From positions 1 through 26,013 of IMG/VR virus record IMGVR_UViG_3300048433_000201: 26,013 nucleotides of DNA; one strand, written 5' to 3'. Every line of letters begins with the position of its first letter. Within the stretch, counting starts at the first letter, position 1. The notes beneath the pieces were generated by a model, which was not told where the DNA came from, did no database searches, and saw only the letters and a list, made by a program, of their open reading frames with translations. Source of the stretch: a virus. The position numbers and the translations under genes are program-made. Of this stretch, positions 1-5,687 are shown piece after piece.

Positions 1-26
1 TATATTATATATTTGCAAAAAGAAAA

Positions 27-54
27 GCCCCTACGGAGCAGATCACATAGGGGC
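27..54 (-). terminator. Intrinsic terminator of the leftward replication operon
   Basis: A perfect 7-bp stem (GCCCCTA at 27-33, TAGGGGC at 48-54) is followed, reading leftward, by TTTTCTTTTT. That is the form of a Rho-independent terminator on the minus strand. It lies 85 bases past the stop codon of the last leftward gene and probably ends the regulator-initiator-loader transcript. The 14-base loop is longer than usual. Confidence 0.7.
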
Positions 55-138
55 AGTTGAGGCAACCTCACATTGGGAGGATTATGAAGCAGTATCGCCC
101 CAATGTAGAGTAACACAAAAATGTGTTGTTTGCTATTA
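55..138. other. Structured intergenic segment with two further inverted repeats
   Basis: No gene is seen. Two more dyads are present: ACATTGGG (70-77) with CCCAATGT (99-106) around a 21-base loop, and AACACA (112-117) with TGTGTT (122-127) around AAAA. Neither has a T-tract on either strand, so they are not simple terminators. They could be mRNA 3' structures or protein-binding sites. Confidence 0.4.
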
Positions 139-627
139 TCATATTCTGTTTATTTTTTCTACAGCTAAGTATTCTTTATATGGCTGTAGATCATGCTCAG
201 TTATTAAACCATCATTTATTAATTCTTCACCTAGCTTACCATTGATATAAAATTCGCTTACTGGCTCACCACGCTTAATTCTGTTGGCGTTAATTACCTT
301 TGGATCAGGATACCAGGTTGCAGAAACACCAGAAGCTTCACTATCACTTGCAATGCTAACTTTAATCGCTGTGGCAATATCTGATGCTTTAGGCCATGAC
401 CTAGACATATGTGCAGCTTTTATTTTTAATTCAGCGCGTTCAAATGCTCCAGATATAACCTCTTGGTTACAATCATTAGGAAACAATTGATTTAATGCTT
501 TAGAAATAATCTCTATTTCTTTTGCTTTTACGTCTTCATCGTGGCGTAAGTGCATAGGAATAGAATAGCTACTTAATAAGTTTTCTAATTCTTTTTTAAT
601 TAAATTTATACGATAACCATAATTCAT
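139..627 (-). CDS. Putative helicase-loader-like replication protein
   Basis: A 162-residue soluble protein of uncertain function. Its ATG overlaps the stop codon of the initiator gene as TAATG (shared base 627), so the two are probably translationally coupled. The central stretch around residues 74-89 (HMSRSWPKASDIATAI) resembles a motif often found in small proteins encoded just after phage initiators, where lambda P or other helicase loaders sit. The acidic C-terminal half has no catalytic motif I recognise. The loader role is inferred from position and this weak resemblance. It is the last gene before the terminator at 27-54. Confidence 0.45.
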   Translation of the reverse strand: MNYGYRINLIKKELENLLSSYSIPMHLRHDEDVKAKEIEIISKALNQLFPNDCNQEVISGAFERAELKIKAAHMSRSWPKASDIATAIKVSIASDSEASGVSATWYPDPKVINANRIKRGEPVSEFYINGKLGEELINDGLITEHDLQPYKEYLAVEKINRI

Positions 628-1343
628 TAGTTTATACCTTTTTTAACTTCTAATATTCTTTCCATAGCCTTCTTATATTCTAAACTATCTTTACCAAAAA
701 GTGTACCAAAATACCAATCAGGTTCTATAGATTGCCAACCTTTTTCCTCACACATTGCCAAGGCATCTTCTGGCGTTCCACCACCAACAAAAATATATCT
801 TAACTTCTCAGCTAATCTTTTTGCTGCTGTTTCTGTAAGCTCTTTTTTAATTCCCTTGCGATATTTAATAAAACTATCTGCTGAATTTTCTTCTACTAAC
901 CACTCACATAAAATAGTCCTAACACTTATATAAGGTTTAATGGATGGTTCTAAGGATGGTTTGGGTGCATCTCCTGCAGGGGTAGGGGTGCATTTGCTGC
1001 GGGGGTAGGGGTGCATCTCCTGCAGGGGTGCAGCTATTGCATGGGGTTCTCTAGTGTTCTCAAGTGTTCCAATACGTTCTAGGTTAAGAGAATAGTCTAT
1101 AGTATATCCAGTTTTACATTTTTTCTGTCCAGCCTCAGTTAATAAACCTGAAGAAACCATATCTCTCATATTTGTTTGAAGCGTTCTAATAGCCATCTCC
1201 AAATCAGCAGCCATATTTTTTTTGCTAACCCAGATACCACTGCCATCATCACTAGCCTTGTCTGCCATATACATTAGGATTGCTTTTTGAGTAGTAGAAC
1301 CAATCCGTTTTGTTTGGACTAAATTACTTACTAAATTTGACAA
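627..1343 (-). CDS. Winged-helix replication initiator (lambda O-like) with intragenic origin
   Basis: A 238-residue protein if started at the TTG at 1343, which has an AAAAGGG ribosome site 7 bases upstream. An upstream TTG at 1370 is open but lacks a good site, and an in-frame TAA at 1377-1379 blocks further extension. Residues about 10-90 read as a winged helix-turn-helix: STTQKAILMYMADKA, a W near 38, a helix pair near 41-63 and GLLTEAG. This is typical of phage initiators such as lambda O and DnaD-like organisers. Residues about 104-127 are a low-complexity linker encoded by 23-bp iterons. The C-terminal part (KKELTETAAKRLAEKL, GW near 202-203, PDWYF) resembles phage replisome organiser tails. 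The probable role is to bind its own iterons and open the origin. Confidence 0.65.
   Translation of the reverse strand: MSNLVSNLVQTKRIGSTTQKAILMYMADKASDDGSGIWVSKKNMAADLEMAIRTLQTNMRDMVSSGLLTEAGQKKCKTGYTIDYSLNLERIGTLENTREPHAIAAPLQEMHPYPRSKCTPTPAGDAPKPSLEPSIKPYISVRTILCEWLVEENSADSFIKYRKGIKKELTETAAKRLAEKLRYIFVGGGTPEDALAMCEEKGWQSIEPDWYFGTLFGKDSLEYKKAMERILEVKKGIN
963..1033. repeat. Iteron array, probable replication origin
   Basis: Three near-identical 23-bp direct repeats begin at 963, 986 and 1009, each starting GGGTGCAT and containing a CTGC-G4 or G5 core. A fourth partial copy of GGGTGCA begins at 1026. Two of the units contain the palindrome CCTGCAGG. The period is not a multiple of three, so the repeat is read in changing frames by the initiator gene, which implies selection on the DNA. 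The array is GC-rich in AT-rich surroundings, and the side downstream in the gene (about 880-960) is AT-rich, as expected for an unwinding element. This matches the layout of lambda ori inside O. Confidence 0.7.
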
Positions 1344-1440
1344 TTTTTTTACCCTTTTCTTGTTGGGCAAGATCGTTTATGTTGACCTTGCATATTTCAT
1401 TGGTTTTGACATTATGCACAAAACGTACCTTTTTGGGAAG

Positions 1441-1475
1441 CCCACAGTATTACCTCACTGTGGGTTTTTCCTTTT
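1441..1475 (+). terminator. Hairpin with T-tract at the end of the HTH gene
   Basis: A perfect 8-bp stem (CCCACAGT 1441-1448, ACTGTGGG 1457-1464) with an 8-base loop is followed rightward by TTTTTCCTTTT. It has terminator form on the plus strand and would stop rightward transcription entering from the left, antisense to the replication genes, before the switch. On the leftward HTH transcript the same hairpin has no T-tract, and the gene's stop codon lies in its loop. It may therefore act as a 3' structure there rather than a terminator. Confidence 0.55.
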
Positions 1476-1641
1476 CAATTAGGTAATCGGATAGTTTTTT
1501 AACTGTAGAATAATATACGTCCTCACCTTTCATAATGCGGTAAACAGTATGCTTAGAAATGCCTACATCCCTTATGACTTTAGCAAGAACACGCCCATCT
1601 AAACGCCTTACTATTTCCTCAGTTGATAAAATATTTTCCAT
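1450..1641 (-). CDS. Small Cro/CI-type HTH transcription regulator
   Basis: A 63-residue protein starting at the ATG at 1641, with GGAGAC 6-7 bases upstream. The open frame continues upstream, but that part overlaps the promoter region and is not credible. Residues about 17-54 form a compact HTH (RVLAKVIRDVGISKHTVYRI as the core helices, then KGEDVYYSTVKKLSDYL), typical of the HTH_3/Cro class. The length fits a Cro-like repressor with no separate oligomerisation or peptidase domain. It is transcribed away from the recombination genes, with a shared 89-base control region between. It probably binds the repeats there and regulates both directions. Whether the phage is temperate cannot be told from this gene. 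Confidence 0.75.
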   Translation of the reverse strand: MENILSTEEIVRRLDGRVLAKVIRDVGISKHTVYRIMKGEDVYYSTVKKLSDYLIEKEKPTVR

Positions 1642-1657
1642 AAAAAAGTCTCCATTG

Positions 1658-1675
1658 TGCAACTTTATGGTTGCA
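1658..1675. promoter_or_regulatory. Operator-like inverted repeat TGCAAC-N6-GTTGCA
   Basis: A perfect 6-bp inverted repeat (1658-1663 and 1670-1675) separated by 6 bases gives an 18-bp dyad, the usual size for an HTH dimer site. It covers most of the -35 box of the rightward promoter and the predicted start region of the leftward promoter. The adjacent regulator gene is the obvious candidate binder. A separate 10-bp direct repeat, TATATAAGAC, occurs at 1676-1685 and 1693-1702. Confidence 0.5.
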
Positions 1676-1699
1676 TATATAAGACTAATAATTATATAA
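1671..1699 (+). promoter_or_regulatory. Rightward early promoter (sigma70-like)
   Basis: TTGCAT (1671-1676) and ATATAA (1694-1699) are separated by 17 bases; TATATA one base earlier gives a 16-base spacer. Transcription would start about 1706 and enter the recombination operon at 1731. The -35 box overlaps the inverted repeat at 1658-1675, so a bound repressor would block polymerase. Confidence 0.5.
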
Positions 1700-1704
1700 G
1701 ACAA
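1676..1704 (-). promoter_or_regulatory. Leftward promoter for regulator and replication genes
   Basis: Reading the minus strand, TTGTCT (complement of 1699-1704) and TATATA (1676-1681) are 17 bases apart. Transcription would start near 1669, inside the inverted repeat, and run into the regulator gene. This promoter lies face to face with the rightward one and occupies almost the same bases, so the two probably exclude each other. Confidence 0.5.
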
Positions 1705-1730
1705 TAGTAAATAAAAAAAGGTACGAAAAA

Positions 1731-1979
1731 ATGGACAATAAATTTGGTCAAAAACATCCAAGCCCATCACAACTACGGCTATATATAACTAATGCAATTT
1801 TAGAACTTAAAGACAAAGAATTTTCTGAAAGAAATTATGGCGAACCAGCTAACTATACTTTTGGTGCAAAAGCTATCTCTGTCATAGAAAAAGCAATAAC
1901 AAAAGCTTGTAATGACTTTGATAAAGATGGGATTTTTGCTGGCATTAAGTCTGATAAGAAGGAGACAAAGGATGCCTAA
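1731..1979 (+). CDS. Small protein of unknown function, first gene of rightward operon
   Basis: An 82-residue, mostly helical, soluble protein. The ATG has an AAAGG ribosome site about 10 bases upstream and is the first start after the rightward promoter. The sequence contains SPSQLRLYITNAILELKDK and a short helix around VIEKAITKACNDFDKDG, but I recognise no family. Its end overlaps the start of the annealing protein by 8 bases, which suggests coupled translation and a role linked to recombination. It has no signal peptide or membrane segment. Confidence 0.7.
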   Translation: MDNKFGQKHPSPSQLRLYITNAILELKDKEFSERNYGEPANYTFGAKAISVIEKAITKACNDFDKDGIFAGIKSDKKETKDA

Positions 1980-2562
1980 ATTACCAGAAAAGCTAGTTAA
2001 ATTATTAGACGAAATAAACATCACACAACACAAAGCGGTATGGGATTGTCACGGCACTCCTGTAATGCTGCATAAAGCTTTAGAAAAAATAGCTGCACAT
2101 AAAAATATTATGTTTGATGCACCACAGATTATATCTTGTGATGTTGCCTCTAAAGAAGCTGTTATATGCGTTACAGGACACATGGAGAACGCTACAGAGT
2201 GGTCAATAGGTGAAGCTGCACCTTACAACAATAAAAACAGTTATCCGTTTGCTATGGCAGAAAAACGCGCCAAAGATCGTGTTATACTGAAACTTGTGGG
2301 CTTACATGGTGATGTATACTCAGAAGAAGAAGCAGACGATTTTAAAAACGCAAAGCCACAAGAGCAAGAATTTGCCGTTGCTAATATACAAGAAAAAGTG
2401 GATGCCTGGTTAGAGTTTTTTCAAACGTGTGGTTGGGATAAATTTAAAGCTAACCAAGCAAAATTTAAAAAATTTCTTAACAACCCCAATATCAATGAAG
2501 ATCAATATAACCAACTAATAGATGCAAGAGATAAATTAAATAAAGAATTTGGAGTGGAATAA
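1972..2562 (+). CDS. ERF/Rad52-like single-strand annealing recombinase
   Basis: A 196-residue protein. The ATG at 1972 is chosen over an earlier in-frame start because AAGGAGA lies just upstream and the earlier part overlaps the previous gene. The central segment (residues about 91-119: PFAMAEKRAKDRVILKLVGL, then YSEEEAD) is a signature shared by phage ERF/Rad52-type annealing proteins, which coat single-stranded DNA and pair complementary strands in phage recombination. The basic C-terminal region (about 140-196) may bind DNA or SSB. The next gene encodes SSB, the usual partner, with Ref and RusA nearby. The assignment rests on the motif and context, so the exact subfamily is open. Confidence 0.65.
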   Translation: MPKLPEKLVKLLDEINITQHKAVWDCHGTPVMLHKALEKIAAHKNIMFDAPQIISCDVASKEAVICVTGHMENATEWSIGEAAPYNNKNSYPFAMAEKRAKDRVILKLVGLHGDVYSEEEADDFKNAKPQEQEFAVANIQEKVDAWLEFFQTCGWDKFKANQAKFKKFLNNPNINEDQYNQLIDARDKLNKEFGVE

Positions 2563-2565
2563 TCA

Positions 2566-2925
2566 ATGAAACAGATTACAATCGCTGGGCGCGTAACAAA
2601 AAACGCAGAAGTAAAACAATTTGATACAAATAGTGTTGTTAACTTTTCTGTAGCTGTTGATGATGGCTACGGAGAAAACAAAAGTACACTATTTTTTGAC
2701 TGCGAATATTACAGAACAGGCATAGCAGATTATTTAGTAAAGGGTACGCCAGTTGTTGCTGTAGGTGAGCTAAAGACCAGGGAGTATAATGGAAAGACTT
2801 ATTTAAAAGTTAAAGTCCAAGATATTCAAATGATGGGTAAGGCTGCAAGTAGCAGTTATTCTACTACACAGCAAAATGATCAGACACAACCCAATCAAGG
2901 TATGGACGATGAAATCCCTTTCTAA
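2566..2925 (+). CDS. ssb: Single-stranded DNA-binding protein
   Basis: A 119-residue SSB with the OB-fold pattern: MKQITIAGRVTKNAEVK at the N-terminus, VVNFSVAVDDGYG in the second strand, FFDCEYYRTGIADYLVKGTPV in the middle, and GELKTREYNGKTYLKVKVQDI before the tail. The tail after residue 95 is Ser/Thr/Gln-rich and ends MDDEIPF, the classic acidic tip that recruits partner proteins. It probably protects single-stranded DNA at phage forks and loads the annealing protein encoded 3 bases upstream. It is shorter than E. coli SSB (178 residues), as many phage SSBs are. Confidence 0.92.
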   Translation: MKQITIAGRVTKNAEVKQFDTNSVVNFSVAVDDGYGENKSTLFFDCEYYRTGIADYLVKGTPVVAVGELKTREYNGKTYLKVKVQDIQMMGKAASSSYSTTQQNDQTQPNQGMDDEIPF

Positions 2926-3316
2926 AATTCAAGTATATTTAAAAGATGGTCAATTGCTGCCATGTACTCAGTTTGACGCAGAACAAATAGAAGAACACAA
3001 ACAAAGTCAGACGTTTGATTTAATAGCCACTGGTAAGCGATCTAACCCACATCACAGTTTGTATTGGGCAACATTAAACAACGTGTGTAAGGCTACAGGA
3101 AAGTGGCCTACACATAGACACTTACACGATGAACTTAAATGGGCTTGTGGTTATGTGCGTATGCGTTGGAATGGTCTAGCAAACTGTCATATGCGAATAA
3201 TTGATAGCATTAGCTTTGATGACATGGATCAAAAAGAATTTAATAAATACTTTGAAATGGCTATGGAAAAGTTGTCTGAGGCAATAGGCTATGACCCACT
3301 ACACCGTAACCCCTGA
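2909..3316 (+). CDS. DUF1367-like phage recombination-region protein
   Basis: A 135-residue protein starting at the ATG at 2909, with AAGG at 2897-2900, overlapping the end of ssb by 17 bases. An earlier in-frame ATG lies deeper inside ssb and has poorer spacing. The pattern GQLLPCTQFDAEQIEEHKQ, then KRSNPHHSLYWATLNNV, resembles DUF1367 proteins found in lambdoid and other phage recombination regions. Their biochemical role is not established. His and Trp residues are frequent but no metal-binding set is clear. The context between SSB and nuclease genes points to DNA metabolism. Confidence 0.55.
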   Translation: MKSLSKIQVYLKDGQLLPCTQFDAEQIEEHKQSQTFDLIATGKRSNPHHSLYWATLNNVCKATGKWPTHRHLHDELKWACGYVRMRWNGLANCHMRIIDSISFDDMDQKEFNKYFEMAMEKLSEAIGYDPLHRNP

Positions 3317-3740
3317 ACATCTAAAACGTGAATTAGAGCTTGCAGAATATTTATCTAAAAAATGGAATTGCTGCGTTCAACATCAGTATAAATACAGCAT
3401 TTATGATTGTGTTGCTCATAGAAACCATGAACCAAAAGCATTTGTAGAAATGAGGGTGGTTAATTATGCAGCCGATGATTTACCAGAAATAATGATACCA
3501 ATGTCTAAAATAATGGATGGTCAGCAACAAACTAATTTAACTAAGATACCATCTTTTTTTGTTGTGTATTGGTATAAATGTAAAACTGTTAAATTTGTTG
3601 ATGTAAATAATATAGAATGTATTCCAAAATTTAGAGTCACTAAAATGAATATGAACAGAACAAATAAACCTAAAGAAGTAGAGGTTGCGCGATTTGTTCC
3701 AAAAGAAGTTTTCACTTATGTAGGACAAAATAAGGCATGA
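3291..3740 (+). CDS. Unknown protein, possibly PD-(D/E)XK nuclease-like
   Basis: A 149-residue protein whose ATG lies 26 bases inside the previous gene, with GAGG upstream. The order SIYDCVAHRNHEPKAFVEMRVVNY (D near 39, E-x-R near 53-55), followed by a helix and then a hydrophobic strand (SFFVVYWY), recalls the core of PD-(D/E)XK enzymes with Lys replaced by Arg. This is a weak reading and activity cannot be assumed. The C-terminal part is rich in Lys/Arg and may bind DNA. The next gene starts within its stop codon (ATGA). Confidence 0.5.
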   Translation: MTHYTVTPEHLKRELELAEYLSKKWNCCVQHQYKYSIYDCVAHRNHEPKAFVEMRVVNYAADDLPEIMIPMSKIMDGQQQTNLTKIPSFFVVYWYKCKTVKFVDVNNIECIPKFRVTKMNMNRTNKPKEVEVARFVPKEVFTYVGQNKA

Positions 3741-4075
3741 CTAATTTAGCTGGACGCCCACCAACAGGGCAGAAAATAAAAGTAAAAAAGAAAGATAGTA
3801 AATATCTGCAAGCTATCAGGGAAATGCCTTGCTGCGTCTGTCAACGCTTTGGAGAGAGCCAAAACAGCCCTACAACAGCGCATCACCCAATACACGATAG
3901 ATTTAGCACTGGGAAACGTCCTGACAGCACTGCTATTCCGTTATGTGAGGGGCATCATCAAGGGCTTTGGGATCAGACTAAAATAGCTTTACATAAAGAA
4001 ACAAAGCTGTGGCGTGAAACTTATGGTGCTGATTATTCTTATTCACCAGGATTTGTCCAAGACACTGACATATAA
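3737..4075 (+). CDS. Ref-like HNH-type nuclease
   Basis: A 112-residue protein with a metal-finger arrangement: C32-C33-x-C35, the AHH pair at 48-50, C70, H73-H74 and H86, plus GKRPDSTAIPLCEGHHQG and WRETYGADY. This order matches the C-terminal domain of phage P1 Ref, a RecA-dependent HNH-superfamily DNA nuclease, and related phage proteins. The basic N-terminus (GQKIKVKKKD) corresponds to the disordered DNA-binding arm in Ref but is shorter. It overlaps the previous gene by ATGA and its last 37 bases are antisense to the end of the RusA gene. It may act on recombination intermediates made by the annealing protein. Confidence 0.75.
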   Translation: MTNLAGRPPTGQKIKVKKKDSKYLQAIREMPCCVCQRFGESQNSPTTAHHPIHDRFSTGKRPDSTAIPLCEGHHQGLWDQTKIALHKETKLWRETYGADYSYSPGFVQDTDI

Positions 4076-4479
4076 AGCACTGCACCACGATCAGGGTGAC
4101 AATACATCTTTTTAGCTTTTATACTGGTTACTTGCTTGTCATCCATAATAATTTTTCCAGACGAGATACCGTCTAGTGCTGCTTTTATAATGTTGTCTAA
4201 ATCAGGTTTTGTTGTGTGCGGTAGAGCGCCATATTCAGCTTCCATGCGTTTTACGTTAGACCATGACTTAGGTATTTCCATAAACGCTATTATTTCTACT
4301 GACACAAAACGTTCTGTCGGCTCTAGCTTTGCCTCTTGCATTGCTTTCCATGCTGCTGCTTGAATACGGCTTTCATATTCCCTGGTTTTATCTGGCGTAT
4401 ATGCCTTGCCTGTTCTGGTAAACCTGGGTCTGCCCTTGCCTTGCGGTTGACCTGATACCTCAATCTCTACTTTGTACAC
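4039..4479 (-). CDS. rusA: RusA-family Holliday junction resolvase
   Basis: A 146-residue protein starting at GTG (4479) with AGG about 9 bases upstream. RusA features are clear: GQPQGKGRPRF near 10-20, the acidic set KPDLDNIIKAALDG (D93, D95) and D113-D114 in MDDKQV, the residues that hold the metal in RusA. It would cut four-way junctions and branched DNA before packaging. The gene points against its neighbours and overlaps the Ref-like gene tail to tail by 37 bases. It has its own promoter upstream, so its timing can differ from the rest of the recombination genes. Confidence 0.92.
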   Translation of the reverse strand: MYKVEIEVSGQPQGKGRPRFTRTGKAYTPDKTREYESRIQAAAWKAMQEAKLEPTERFVSVEIIAFMEIPKSWSNVKRMEAEYGALPHTTKPDLDNIIKAALDGISSGKIIMDDKQVTSIKAKKMYCHPDRGAVLYMSVSWTNPGE

Positions 4480-4508
4480 TGCTTTAACCTGTCAATTGAT
4501 TTTTATTA

Positions 4509-4537
4509 TTTATAGTTTTTATCAAACTTTTTTTCAA
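4509..4537 (-). promoter_or_regulatory. Leftward promoter for rusA
   Basis: On the minus strand TTGAAA (complement of 4532-4537) and TATAAA (complement of 4509-4514) are separated by exactly 17 bases. This is a strong sigma70-type match in an AT-rich gap, placing the start near 4502 and the rusA GTG 23 bases further on. Confidence 0.6.
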
Positions 4538-4565
4538 TCTTGTTAAATTAATTGTAAATAAGGTG

Positions 4566-4594
4566 TTGACAAGTCTCACAAGAGAGACTATATT
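4566..4594 (+). promoter_or_regulatory. Rightward promoter for the small-gene operon
   Basis: TTGACA (4566-4571, perfect consensus) and TATATT (4589-4594) are 17 bases apart. The start would be about 4601, just before AAGGAG at 4605-4610 and the ATG at 4618. A perfect inverted repeat, AGTCTC (4572-4577), 6 bases, GAGACT (4584-4589), fills the spacer, so a repressor bound there would sit between the two boxes. Confidence 0.75.
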
Positions 4595-4617
4595 ATATGT
4601 ATAAGAAGGAGAAACCA

Positions 4618-4803
4618 ATGAATATTAATAAAAGAATAAACGAATTACAGAAATCTACCAAAGCAGCTTTAGAGCTAATGGAGATTGAAAAAGATAATCT
4701 AGAAATAGTCAGAGATCTTGGTAACATCATACGTCACAATAATAATACTTTATTAGCTTTAAGCAAAGTAAGACGTTATTTAGCCACACGTGAAAAAGTT
4801 TAG
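4618..4803 (+). CDS. Small coiled protein of unknown function
   Basis: A 61-residue protein starting at the ATG at 4618, which has a strong AAGGAG site 7 bases upstream. An in-frame ATG at 4597 lies at the promoter and would not be in the transcript. The protein is almost wholly helical and charged (INKRINELQKSTKAALELME, then KVRRYL), with heptad-like spacing suggesting a short coiled coil. It is the first gene behind the strongest promoter in the window, so it is likely made early and in quantity, as expected for a host-takeover or regulatory peptide. That role is inferred from position only. Confidence 0.75.
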   Translation: MNINKRINELQKSTKAALELMEIEKDNLEIVRDLGNIIRHNNNTLLALSKVRRYLATREKV

Positions 4804-4812
4804 GGGGAAACA

Positions 4813-5064
4813 ATGTTAATTAAATTACCAAAACGATTTTTTCAGGATCACAAAGAACGCGATTTAGACACACCTACAATTGTCAAAGAAAACAATCGCA
4901 ACGTGTGGGTCAATGCTAACGATCCACACTTAGCAGAGTTAAAATCTGATGCAGATTATTATTCTTTAATGTGGGATATGGGAAGTTTTGACAAATGGGT
5001 TTTTGGTATAGCCAGAAGCGCAAAAGCTACAGTCAAAGCAATAGATAATGGAACAGGGGCGTAA
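4813..5064 (+). CDS. Conserved-looking small phage protein, unknown function
   Basis: An 83-residue soluble protein with a GGGGA ribosome site 6 bases before its ATG. The pattern LPKRFFQDHKERDL at the N-terminus, a middle VWVNANDPHLAELKSDADYY and a C-terminal ARSAKATVKAI recalls a class of small uncharacterised phage proteins with unknown roles. No catalytic motif is evident. Its stop codon lies in the loop of a GC-rich hairpin (5055-5070). It has the same operon position and spacing as its neighbours. Confidence 0.7.
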   Translation: MLIKLPKRFFQDHKERDLDTPTIVKENNRNVWVNANDPHLAELKSDADYYSLMWDMGSFDKWVFGIARSAKATVKAIDNGTGA

Positions 5065-5070
5065 GCCCCT
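5055..5070 (+). other. GNRA-capped hairpin holding a stop codon
   Basis: AGGGGC (5055-5060) pairs with GCCCCT (5065-5070) around the tetraloop GTAA, a GNRA type. The loop contains the TAA stop (5062-5064) of the gene ending there. The following sequence is only weakly T-rich, so a stabilising or processing role seems likelier than termination. Confidence 0.5.
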
Positions 5071-5097
5071 TCACCAAACTTTTAGAAAGGTACACCA

Positions 5098-5340
5098 ATG
5101 AAACCACATTACCAACATATACCAGTAGAGTATCGTGGCTTTGAATTTGTATTAGAGGTTTATTACTCTTTTACAGAAAGCCAATACAGTGACGAATTAC
5201 AGGGCTGTAGTGCAGACTTTGATGTTTGTGACTTGCACCACCCAGAAAGAGCTAGACCTATCTCAGCGCGGCTCTCCAAGGCTCTTATAGCCGAATACCA
5301 CAACAGTATCCATGAACAGTTAGTAGAGGAGCATATATAA
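5098..5340 (+). CDS. Small acidic protein of unknown function
   Basis: An 80-residue protein with AAAGG about 9 bases before its ATG. The N-terminal half (IPVEYRGFEFVLEVYYSF) looks like paired beta strands; the middle has two Cys (near 41 and 49) and several His; the end is helical (LSKALIAEYHNSIHEQLVEE). I recognise no family. Its stop overlaps the next start as TAATG (shared base 5340), which indicates coupled translation with the following gene. Confidence 0.7.
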   Translation: MKPHYQHIPVEYRGFEFVLEVYYSFTESQYSDELQGCSADFDVCDLHHPERARPISARLSKALIAEYHNSIHEQLVEEHI

Positions 5341-5687
5341 TGCAAGTAAGTGAAGAAGAAATAGAAGCAGCTAAAACCAACAATGGCGGTTGGACTAAAA
5401 AACAACTTAAACAATGGGGTGTTTCTTGGCCTCCAAAAAAAGGCTGGAAAAATAAACTGTTAGAAGGAAATAAAAAAATGCGTGTTAAATTAGACATTAT
5501 GGAACAGGAAGAAATGGCATGGTCTGCGTTTGCTGACATATTGCCAACTTGTGAGACATTAGGTGATGCACAAGAAAAAGCACACAAGCTAATGAAAGAA
5601 CGCAACTTAGAAGAATACATAGAAGAAAACACCATTGACGAAACAGTAACCGAATACTGGAACGAAAGATGGAGTAAGTACATATGA
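5340..5687 (+). CDS. Small helical protein with a GGWT...WGVSWPPKKGWK motif
   Basis: A 115-residue protein. Residues about 17-37 hold a Trp/Pro-rich motif (GGWTKKQLKQWGVSWPP, then KGWK) of a kind seen at the C-terminus or alone in small phage proteins; its function is unknown, though it may serve for DNA or protein contact. The rest is acidic and helical (EEMAWSAFADIL through EYIEEN). Its end overlaps the next start by ATGA. It belongs to a tightly coupled chain of tiny genes. Confidence 0.7.
   Translation: MQVSEEEIEAAKTNNGGWTKKQLKQWGVSWPPKKGWKNKLLEGNKKMRVKLDIMEQEEMAWSAFADILPTCETLGDAQEKAHKLMKERNLEEYIEENTIDETVTEYWNERWSKYI

Noticed and set aside
55-138. Phage attachment site (attP)
   Set aside because: Several inverted repeats are present, but there is no integrase gene or recognisable tRNA-like core in the window.
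963-1033. CRISPR-like array
   Set aside because: The units are contiguous with no unique spacers, lie inside a gene and have a 23-bp period; they fit iterons.
1642-1770. N-terminal extension of the HTH regulator by 43 hydrophobic residues
   Set aside because: It would cover both promoters and the first gene of the opposite operon, while a strong GGAGAC site precedes the shorter start.
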